Assembly (NCBI GenBank): GCA_022793555.1
Contig: JAAWDB010000051.1
Coordinates: 1 to 11,077 of the forward strand
Length of the DNA: 11,077 nucleotides
Source of the DNA: Bacilli bacterium
GTDB taxonomy: Bacteria; Bacillota_I; Bacilli_A; RF39; UBA660
Direction of reading: 5' to 3'
Made by a program: the position numbers and the translations under genes. The notes below the pieces were generated by a model. The model did not search any database, was not told the DNA's origin, and saw nothing but the letters and a program-made list of their open reading frames with translations. This document shows positions 1-6,173 of this stretch, one piece after another (the first letter of the stretch is position 1; each line of letters opens with the position of its first letter).

Positions 1-290
1 AAAAACATAGGACTTAAAAAATTATGGTGAATTTCTCCAGTAGCCGTTTTTTTATTTTTGGCTATTTTCTGCTGAAATAATACATTTATTTTACCATAAT
101 CATGAACTAAACAAGCTAAATAAAGTAACGTTTTTTCTTTTTGGGTAAAGTGGCTATTATGTGTCGTGATTAAATTATCAGCAACAGTTAATACCTGAGC
201 AGTATGTTCTTTTAATGTTTGATCTGATTTTGCTTTAAAGCAATCATTTTTTATTGAACCAGTTTTAACAAAATCTTCTATATTAAACAT
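1..290 (-). CDS. cas3: CRISPR-associated Cas3, N-terminal HD nuclease domain (partial, runs off the window)
   Basis: The frame opens at ATG 290-288 and stays open to the window edge, giving 96 codons. The translation carries the HD-nuclease signature of Cas3: His29 in a KEHT context, His63-Asp64 followed by Gly66-Lys67 (LVHDYGK), an FQQK stretch at 72-75, and His88-His89. These residues coordinate the metals that cleave single-stranded DNA in Cas3 proteins; the family role is known, the activity here is inferred. In type I systems Cas3 is recruited by Cascade and degrades the target. The start lies 13 nt inside the end of cas5 and has a GAGG ribosome site about 9 nt upstream within cas5 codons, which supports translational coupling. 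The helicase part, if fused, lies outside, so a standalone HD protein (Cas3'') cannot be excluded. This gene is short in the window but its identity is well supported by motif and operon position. Confidence 0.88.
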   Translation of the reverse strand, partial: MFNIEDFVKTGSIKNDCFKAKSDQTLKEHTAQVLTVADNLITTHNSHFTQKEKTLLYLACLVHDYGKINVLFQQKIAKNKKTATGEIHHNFLSPMF

Positions 291-970
291 ATTACATTTT
301 CCTCTTCATCAACTAAAGCATGATAAAGTGGTGTATTTGAAGCAATATAATGCAGTCGATAATGATTTTCAAAATGACGCAAATTTGTTTTAGGATCTAC
401 TTTGAACACTTTTTTTAATTTATAGATAGGACCAGATAATTTATTATTGTTTTCATTTTCTTGAAAGTACATTGGATATTTGGTTACTGGTTCTTCAGCT
501 ATTTTTGCTTCAACTATTTTAACCTCTATAATATTTATGATATCTTCATGTCTTCCGAGCGATAAATACTTAATAGGATTTAATAAACCATTTTTTATTT
601 CTTCGAGTTCAAGATCATTTTTCGGTTGAATGTGAATAATTAAATCAATTTCTGTAATTAATTCTACGTTTCCAGGACCCTTGGTATAGCCAATTTTTTT
701 ACCATTACAAGTTGCAAAAAAATTGTGTCTATCTTTTTCAAATTTAGCAGTTCCTCCGGCAACTTTAGTTTGAATATCAGAAACGACACTATATGGTATA
801 CCCTGTACACTTATTTTCATTGGATGATACTCTTTGTACCCACAGGCGTTATGAATCATGCCAATAATTGTAGAATATGGAGGAAGAGGATAAGTTTCTC
901 CAGAAATATAGCACATTGGCCTTCGGTAATTGACCATGTTTTGTTTAGCTTTGATCCTAATTAGTTTCAT
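278..970 (-). CDS. cas5: CRISPR-associated protein Cas5 (type I-B, Cas5t-like)
   Basis: This 230-residue protein is a Cascade subunit that, in the family, binds the 5' handle of the crRNA and caps the Cas7 filament. The N-terminus has the typical Cas5 layout: a first beta strand (residues 1-10), a Tyr-Arg-Arg-Pro segment at 15-18, then ETYPLPPYSTIIGM at 25-38, the conserved region around which Cas5 families are recognised. YLSLGRHED at 135-143 matches the conserved LGR(R/K)ED-type element. The length is normal for Cas5t. It starts at ATG 970, overlapping the end of cas7 by 14 nt, with a weak AAGGAAG about 12 nt upstream, so translation probably depends on coupling. Its end overlaps the cas3 start. 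Cas5 in I-B is normally non-catalytic because Cas6 is present, as it is here. Confidence 0.9.
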   Translation of the reverse strand: MKLIRIKAKQNMVNYRRPMCYISGETYPLPPYSTIIGMIHNACGYKEYHPMKISVQGIPYSVVSDIQTKVAGGTAKFEKDRHNFFATCNGKKIGYTKGPGNVELITEIDLIIHIQPKNDLELEEIKNGLLNPIKYLSLGRHEDIINIIEVKIVEAKIAEEPVTKYPMYFQENENNNKLSGPIYKLKKVFKVDPKTNLRHFENHYRLHYIASNTPLYHALVDEEENVICLI

Positions 971-1829
971 AATATTTGGTAACTTCCTTTTTTATCTGAT
1001 TAAAAAATTCATGTATACTGATTGGATTTAGATTTTCTTTTATCGCTTTTTCATTGGTAAAGATACCATTTAAAAGACCAGTGTAGGTATTCTTTGCTAT
1101 TTCTTCTATTTTTAGCAAATCTTGAATAGATGACATTTGCAAATTTCTTTCTTCTAAAGAAATACTGTTCATAAAGAAAGGATTTTTTCTGGAATAAAGA
1201 CCACCGATAGCAAAAATTGGTGAAAGATTTTCTCTTCTTCCTTTGATGTCACGATATAAAAATTCAACGGTGCTTAAAAAATCAATAATTCTTTTTGTTT
1301 TTTCTTCTTGTGAAATTTCAATGTTATCGTTTTCATCTATCCCTATCAAGTCCAAGTCAATGGTAATCGTGTAAGAATAAAATGATCTTTGAATCTCTGT
1401 TAGAACAATAGAATTGTCCATGTTGGATCCACGTTTAGAAAGACCAATATTAGTTAAATAGTCGATATCTCCTTTATAAGGCTCTAGACCAATGGCATGG
1501 CTTAAACGAACAACTGCACTTCTTTTTTTAGTTAAATGATTATCCGTTTTTTTGGCAGTTTTCATATAACCAAATAAGTCTAGTTCTGGATAATCTTTGA
1601 TCGTTGTATCATGTGTAAATTGCACTGCTCCTATTTCTCCAGATACAGGCGTTGTGTTCCAGTTTAACTGTTCTACCATATTATATCTCAGTGCTTGACG
1701 AGAAATATATGGGTATTCTTTATAATCACCTCTTGTTAACGTTTTCATTGGTGATATATTTGAAAAACCTTCCCCATAATTAGCAGAATTTGCTTCAAAT
1801 ATTAGAGTCATAGTTAATGCATTTTTCAT
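957..1829 (-). CDS. cas7: CRISPR-associated protein Cas7 (Cst2/DevR family, type I-B backbone)
   Basis: This is the repeated backbone subunit of the type I-B Cascade complex, which binds the crRNA spacer along its length. Counting from the chosen start, the first 60 residues carry the Cst2/DevR hallmark: a beta strand then FEANSANYGEGFSNIS (11-26), LTRGDYKEYPYISRQALRYN (31-50). These form the RRM-like core. The frame could open upstream at 1871, but that would overlap cas8b by 41 nt. ATG 1829 is preferred because AAGGAGG sits 8 nt before it and the product (290 residues) then begins at the conserved beta strand. With that start only 1 nt separates it from the cas8b stop. The 3' end overlaps cas5 by 14 nt. 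Family assignment is firm; the start is an inference from the ribosome site. Confidence 0.92.
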   Translation of the reverse strand: MKNALTMTLIFEANSANYGEGFSNISPMKTLTRGDYKEYPYISRQALRYNMVEQLNWNTTPVSGEIGAVQFTHDTTIKDYPELDLFGYMKTAKKTDNHLTKKRSAVVRLSHAIGLEPYKGDIDYLTNIGLSKRGSNMDNSIVLTEIQRSFYSYTITIDLDLIGIDENDNIEISQEEKTKRIIDFLSTVEFLYRDIKGRRENLSPIFAIGGLYSRKNPFFMNSISLEERNLQMSSIQDLLKIEEIAKNTYTGLLNGIFTNEKAIKENLNPISIHEFFNQIKKEVTKYYETN

Positions 1830-1830
1830 T

Positions 1831-3465
1831 TCAAATTCCTCCTTCATTCTTTTCTTCGTTTTTGTTTTCACCGTTTGCAGAAAGTAATCCTAAAATATAA
1901 GCATACTCTAAACTTTGATAGTCTCTATTATGTTCTAGCCCATTTATTAATAGTGAAGGGAGTGGCGCTTTATAACTCATACAAGCACGAAGAACAATGC
2001 TCGTAAAACTAACTGTATCATTAATTCGAGCGGCATTTTCTAATTTGTATGCTAATGAATTTACCACTGAAGTGTCCTTTGTATGTTTTGTCTCTAATAT
2101 TCTTTGTTGTAATTGTCTTCCTCGCCATTCCATATTTTTGACTTCTTTATCCATGTTCTCATTTTCCTCTCTTTTTTTACTTAGATTAAACTGAATTTTA
2201 GCGATATCTCTGGCTAAATAATAACTTTGCCAATCTTTTTCATTTATGTATTTTTTTATCAACCATCCGATTAAACCATAATTATCTTTTAGTCTTAATA
2301 AATTCTGAAATACGATGTCAAAAAGGAAAATGGTTTGATCATTTATTTTTATTCGCCGAGATATTAAATTTTCAAAACTAGCTAAATTTTGATATATTAA
2401 ATTTAAAATTTCTTTCGGAATGATATTTACAGTAAACATTTTTTCCTTTTCGCCAGCTAAAATAACTTCGATATTATTTCTAATTTCCGTTTGCTTTTTT
2501 AAATATTCTATTAAAATATTTTGGTAATAAAAATCATTTTTTGTGAAATTATCTTTGTAAAATTCTGTATTAATTTTTGTTAACGCTTCTATTGATTGAT
2601 TACAATTTAAAAATAAATATTTTTGCTGATATTTGGAAAATCCTAAGGGTATTAAAGAATAAAGCCAACGGCATTTAGGGCAAATCCAAGAATTTACTCG
2701 GTAATTCCAAAAATCATTTTTCTTTCTTGCTGTATCCGCAGTTGTTCCTTTTAAAAAAGAATAGTCATAACGAAATCGTGATGGAAAATTGTCGCCACAT
2801 TCTTCACATTGGTAATTGCCTTTTTTCTCAGCTTTCAAATATTCTTTAAAAGGCTCTTCAAACGTTTTGGCATGAATCTCTTTTATATTTTTGGTGATAT
2901 TGTTTCTGTTTAAAAAGCTTATCGAATCCCAAAATTTATTAATTCTTCGATATGCAATTTCACGAAAAAATAAAATTTGAAATACGTTTTTACGTTCAAT
3001 AATTTTAATTATTTGTGTGAGCTTTTTTTTGATTTCCTGTTGATTTTTTTCTTTTGATATTTGGGTAATTAAATCATAAATGTCTTCTAATTTATTTTCT
3101 TTTTTTATAACTTCATAAGCCTTTTTGTAACTATTTAACTCTAATTGTTTTAAATTTATATTTAACTCAACTATTTCTTCTTTACTTAGTTCTGTTACCT
3201 TTAGTTTTTGAGAGAAATCTTTTATTTTATTTAAAATACATGGTAATTTTCCAGTTTCTATTTCTAGCTGGTTGACCCCGTTAATAAATAATTCAGTTAA
3301 ATTACTATTTTGTAAATAATCTATATTAATATAAATGGTATCTTTTGTTTCATTATAACGAAAATTTCCTTTACTTGATGGGTCTTGGTCTAACATTTTT
3401 AATAATCCAATTATTCCAGCATTAGCAAAAAAGGATCCTAATTCAAATGATATTTCTTCTTTCAT
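1831..3465 (-). CDS. cas8b: CRISPR-associated large subunit Cas8b (Cst1, CXXC-CXXC type)
   Basis: This 544-residue protein is the large Cascade subunit, which in type I-B recognises the PAM and helps recruit Cas3. The diagnostic feature is a split zinc-binding pair: Cys220-x2-Cys223 (YQCEEC) and Cys262-x2-Cys265 (WICPKC), about 40 residues apart, followed by a hydrophobic WLYSLIPLGF segment. This pattern defines the Cst1 'CXXC-CXXC' family. The first 25 residues (FELGSFFANAGIIGLLKML) match the usual N-terminal helix of the family. The middle (residues 90-160) and the C-terminal tail are lysine/glutamate rich and poorly conserved, as is normal for Cas8. It begins 2 nt after the cas6 stop, with GGGGAG about 9 nt upstream of the ATG. 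Sequence identity within Cas8 families is low, so the call rests on the cysteine pairs plus position between cas6 and cas7. Confidence 0.87.
   Translation of the reverse strand: MKEEISFELGSFFANAGIIGLLKMLDQDPSSKGNFRYNETKDTIYINIDYLQNSNLTELFINGVNQLEIETGKLPCILNKIKDFSQKLKVTELSKEEIVELNINLKQLELNSYKKAYEVIKKENKLEDIYDLITQISKEKNQQEIKKKLTQIIKIIERKNVFQILFFREIAYRRINKFWDSISFLNRNNITKNIKEIHAKTFEEPFKEYLKAEKKGNYQCEECGDNFPSRFRYDYSFLKGTTADTARKKNDFWNYRVNSWICPKCRWLYSLIPLGFSKYQQKYLFLNCNQSIEALTKINTEFYKDNFTKNDFYYQNILIEYLKKQTEIRNNIEVILAGEKEKMFTVNIIPKEILNLIYQNLASFENLISRRIKINDQTIFLFDIVFQNLLRLKDNYGLIGWLIKKYINEKDWQSYYLARDIAKIQFNLSKKREENENMDKEVKNMEWRGRQLQQRILETKHTKDTSVVNSLAYKLENAARINDTVSFTSIVLRACMSYKAPLPSLLINGLEHNRDYQSLEYAYILGLLSANGENKNEEKNEGGI
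1834..1843 (-). promoter_or_regulatory. Ribosome binding site that decides the cas7 start
   Basis: AAGGAGG on the minus strand, inside the last codons of cas8b, lies 8 nt before the ATG at 1829. The upstream ATG codons in the same frame at 1871 and 1847 lack a comparable site, so the 290-residue Cas7 is preferred. Confidence 0.75.
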
Positions 3466-3467
3466 TT

Positions 3468-4226
3468 TTATTCGCTCCCCAAAATTTCAAAGGATCCGCA
3501 TCCAGATGAACGTAATACTCCAATTCCCGAATTATATAAAAATTCCAATAGTTTTGTATCACCTTTTAAGATGAAACTTCCAATAGTTACTGGAAAACTG
3601 ATGGTGTAAAGCGATATTATCGTTTTTCTTAAGTTAACTGGAATTAGTTCGAAGCCATTAAAATTAAAATGATATCCTAATTGTTTTGTGGTATTTTTAA
3701 TATTTTCTATTAATATATCTTTAAATTCAATATCTTCATAAGAATAGTACCAAATTTTATTTTTTTCTTTATCAATTTGTTTTTTGACAACTAAGGGGCT
3801 AAGCATTTTTACAAACCATGTTGCTGTATTATTCTTAGAAATAGGTTCTTTTAAAAATTTTAATTTTACGTCAATCAACTTTGCTTGGTTTAAATTCATT
3901 GGGTAATTTTTCTTCACATAAAATTCTTCTAAAAAAGCATTATAAAATTCAAATAGTTCCACTTTATTTGAACTTCTTATATGCATTTCTACTCTATTAT
4001 TCCTCAAAGTAATAGAATCTTTTTCAAATATAGGATTTGGTAATTTAATATAAAAGCAAAAATTTTTCACTTTTAGCTCTCTATTTTTAAAAAGTTCATT
4101 AAATTTATCTTCATTTTGATCGATCAAGGTTGTTTTTAAAAACGAATAAAAAATACTTAGATACTCTTTTGGTAATTTCTGGTTATGTAAATAAAAGGTT
4201 ACGATTAACTCCATTTTACTACTCAT
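3468..4226 (-). CDS. cas6: CRISPR-associated endoribonuclease Cas6
   Basis: Cas6 cuts the pre-crRNA within each repeat to give mature crRNAs. This 252-residue protein shows the C-terminal glycine-rich loop that defines the family: SGIGVLRSSGCGSFEIL near residues 233-249, matching the GIG-x4-G-x-G consensus. An N-terminal ferredoxin-like start (MELIVTFYL, residues 5-13) followed by LPKEYLSIFYSFLK fits the first beta strand and helix of Cas6. No histidine occurs in residues 15-81, where most Cas6 enzymes carry the catalytic one; see the finding. The start at 4226 is favoured over Met5 because AGAGG lies 5 nt upstream of it. It is the first gene of the cas operon, downstream of a terminator and a possible promoter, and is followed by cas8b after 2 nt. 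Confidence 0.87.
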   Translation of the reverse strand: MSSKMELIVTFYLHNQKLPKEYLSIFYSFLKTTLIDQNEDKFNELFKNRELKVKNFCFYIKLPNPIFEKDSITLRNNRVEMHIRSSNKVELFEFYNAFLEEFYVKKNYPMNLNQAKLIDVKLKFLKEPISKNNTATWFVKMLSPLVVKKQIDKEKNKIWYYSYEDIEFKDILIENIKNTTKQLGYHFNFNGFELIPVNLRKTIISLYTISFPVTIGSFILKGDTKLLEFLYNSGIGVLRSSGCGSFEILGSE

Positions 4227-4240
4227 GAGTACCTCTTTTC
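4227..4240 (-). promoter_or_regulatory. Ribosome binding site of cas6
   Basis: On the minus strand AGAGGT stands directly before ACTC and the ATG at 4226, so the AGAGG core is 5 nt from that start and 17 nt from the alternative Met5 codon. This favours the upstream ATG, although the family N-terminus would look equally normal from Met5. Confidence 0.55.
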
Positions 4241-4258
4241 TTTTGCTTTGTATTTTCT

Positions 4259-4288
4259 ACTATAATTATTTTATTTTATTTTTTTAAA
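4259..4288 (-). promoter_or_regulatory. Possible promoter of the cas operon
   Basis: On the minus strand TTTAAA (4288-4283) is followed after 18 nt by TATAGT (4264-4259). The -10 matches 5 of 6 consensus bases but the -35 only 4 of 6, in an A/T-rich tract where chance matches are frequent. It would give a leader of roughly 25 nt before cas6. A promoter is expected here because a strong terminator lies just upstream; the exact boxes are uncertain. Confidence 0.35.
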
Positions 4289-4311
4289 GGGCGCAAGTAA
4301 TATTTTTTCAA

Positions 4312-4350
4312 CAAAAAAGACCATTGACAAAATTATTTTTGTCAACAGCC
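4312..4350 (-). terminator. Rho-independent terminator of the ABC transporter operon
   Basis: Reading the minus strand, GGCTGTTGACAAAA (4350-4337) pairs with TTTTGTCAATGGTC (4332-4319), a 14-bp stem including some G-U pairs, around a 4-nt ATAA loop. It is followed directly by TTTTTTG. It begins 8 nt after the stop of the second ABC gene. The T-run is only on this side, so the terminator works in the direction of the genes. It separates the ABC operon from the cas operon. Confidence 0.88.
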
Positions 4351-4358
4351 TAATTTAT

Positions 4359-6173
4359 TTATTCTACATCTTCAAATTGACTATTATAAAGCTCGGCATA
4401 GAAGCCATTTTTTTTGATTAATTCATCATGATTACCAACTTCAATAATGTCTCCATCTTTCATAACCAAGATTAAGTCCGCATTTTTGATTGTTGACAAA
4501 CGATGGGCTATGATAAAAGATGTACGTCCTTTCATTAATTCATCCATTGCTTTTTGAATTAGGATTTCAGTTCTGGTATCAACATTACTTGTCGCTTCAT
4601 CCAAAATCATTACTTTAGGATCTGCGAGGATGGCTCTTGCAATGGTTAATAATTGTTTTTGACCACCCGAAACATTATTGGTTTCTTCATTTAATACCAT
4701 ATTATACGCATCTGGTAACGTTTGAATAAAATGGTGAACATGAGCCGTTTTAGCAGCTTCAATGACTTCATCATCTGTAGCATCTAGTTTTCCGTAACGA
4801 AGATTTTCCATAATAGTTCCACTAAAAAGCCATGTATCTTGAAGAACCATGCCAAAAATGTTTCTTAAATCGCTTCTTTTAAATTCATTGATATTATGGC
4901 CATCAATTAAAATTTCTCCTTCACGAACCGTATAGAAGCGCATAAGAAGTTTAATCATTGTAGTTTTTCCTGCTCCAGTTGGTCCAACAATAGCAATTTT
5001 TTGTCCCGATTTTACTTTAGCATTAAAATCTTTAATAATGATTTTGTCTTTATTGTATCCAAATCGAACATGTTTAAATTCGATATTTCCTTTTATGTCT
5101 TCTAGAGGAACTTGAAGTGTTCCTTTATCCTCTTCTTCTGCTTCTTCTAAAAATTCAAATACTCTTTCAGCAGCAGCAATCATAGATTGAATTTGATTCA
5201 TTACTTGAGCAAGTCTGGCGATTGGTTGCGTAAAATTTTTAGAGTATTGAATAAAGGATTGAATATTACCTACTGTAATTCTTCCTTTTGCACAGTAATA
5301 AGCTCCAACAATGGCAATAATAGCGTAATTTAAGTTTCCAATAAAATTCATAATTGGATGCATTAATCCTGAGAGAAATTGACTTTTCCATCCGGCTTCA
5401 TAAAGCTTTTTATTTTCAACTTCAAATTCTTTAATTAACTTTTCTTCGGCGTTAAAAGCTTTAACAACCGTATGCCCTCCTAGCATTTCTTCAACTTCGC
5501 CATCGACAGTTGCTAAATATTTTTGTTGATTTTGAAAATGTTTTTGACTTCTTTTCATTACTGCCATAACAAAAATAGAGGCAATTGGTAAGACAAGAGC
5601 TGTTAAAATAGCAAGACTTACGTTAATTGTACACATCATGATAAAAATTCCAATCACGGTTACAATAGATGTTACTAATTCTGTTGCACTTTCATTTAAA
5701 CTTTGTTGTAATGTATCAACATCATTTGTAATTACGGATAATGTTTCCCCAGTAGTTTTCGCATCAAAATAACGCATTGGTAATTTTTTGATTTTTTCAG
5801 AAATTTCTTTTCTAAGTCGGTATGTAGTTTTTTTACTAATCCCCGACATTACCCATGATTCAATGTATGAAAAAATAGCGCTTAATATATATAATCCTAA
5901 TAAAAATAATAGAATTTTAGAAATGGCTGTAAAGTTTATTCCACCTGTACCATTAATTTTAGCAACTAGTCCAACGTAAAGTTCTTGAGTCGCGTTTCCT
6001 AAAATTTTAGGCCCCGCAATGGAGAATATTGTACTTGCAATAGCGACTAGAAAAACAATTGTAATCCCTACTTTATATTTTCCTACATAATTAATTAATT
6101 TTTTTAATGTTCCTTTAAAATCTTTTGCCTTTTCTATAGATGCACCAGGAGGGCCCATTTTCTTTTTAGCCAT
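4359..6173 (-). CDS. ABC exporter subunit with canonical ATP site (ATP-binding/permease half-transporter)
   Basis: A fused type IV ABC exporter half: six predicted membrane helices in about residues 38-325, then the ATPase domain. Numbered from the upstream Met at 6182, it has Walker A GPTGAGKTT at 400-408, Q-loop Gln448, signature NVSGGQ at 503-508, Walker B ILDEA with Asp528 and catalytic Glu529, and the H-switch His560 (IIAHR). All catalytic residues are intact. The frame opens at 6182, but AAAGGAGG lies directly against that ATG with no spacing and 9 nt before the ATG at 6173, so 6173 (604 residues) is preferred. It overlaps the preceding gene by 8 nt and is the second gene of the operon. 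With its partner it should form a heterodimeric exporter of the LmrCD/BmrCD/TM287-288 class. The substrate is unknown; multidrug, lipid or peptide export are all possible. Confidence 0.92.
   Translation of the reverse strand: MAKKKMGPPGASIEKAKDFKGTLKKLINYVGKYKVGITIVFLVAIASTIFSIAGPKILGNATQELYVGLVAKINGTGGINFTAISKILLFLLGLYILSAIFSYIESWVMSGISKKTTYRLRKEISEKIKKLPMRYFDAKTTGETLSVITNDVDTLQQSLNESATELVTSIVTVIGIFIMMCTINVSLAILTALVLPIASIFVMAVMKRSQKHFQNQQKYLATVDGEVEEMLGGHTVVKAFNAEEKLIKEFEVENKKLYEAGWKSQFLSGLMHPIMNFIGNLNYAIIAIVGAYYCAKGRITVGNIQSFIQYSKNFTQPIARLAQVMNQIQSMIAAAERVFEFLEEAEEEDKGTLQVPLEDIKGNIEFKHVRFGYNKDKIIIKDFNAKVKSGQKIAIVGPTGAGKTTMIKLLMRFYTVREGEILIDGHNINEFKRSDLRNIFGMVLQDTWLFSGTIMENLRYGKLDATDDEVIEAAKTAHVHHFIQTLPDAYNMVLNEETNNVSGGQKQLLTIARAILADPKVMILDEATSNVDTRTEILIQKAMDELMKGRTSFIIAHRLSTIKNADLILVMKDGDIIEVGNHDELIKKNGFYAELYNSQFEDVE

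Noticed and set aside
725..964. Plus-strand open frame of 79 codons opposite cas5
   Set aside because: It lies wholly antisense to a well-supported cas5, and its product resembles no family.
1824..1871. Longer Cas7 start at 1871 overlapping cas8b by 41 nt
   Set aside because: The strong AAGGAGG points to ATG 1829, and the conserved Cas7 N-terminus starts there.
1997..2194. Plus-strand open frame of 65 codons opposite cas8b
   Set aside because: It is antisense to the cas8b coding region and has a low-complexity product.
4261..4290. A/T homopolymer-rich tract before cas6 as a CRISPR leader
   Set aside because: No repeat-spacer units follow it; it leads straight into the cas6 ribosome site and start.
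4341..4346. TTGACA on the minus strand as a -35 box for the cas operon
   Set aside because: It is part of the terminator stem and no -10 box lies 16-18 nt downstream (only GTCTTT).
5788..5979. Plus-strand open frame of 63 codons opposite the second ABC gene
   Set aside because: It mirrors membrane-helix codons of the ABC permease and has no independent support.
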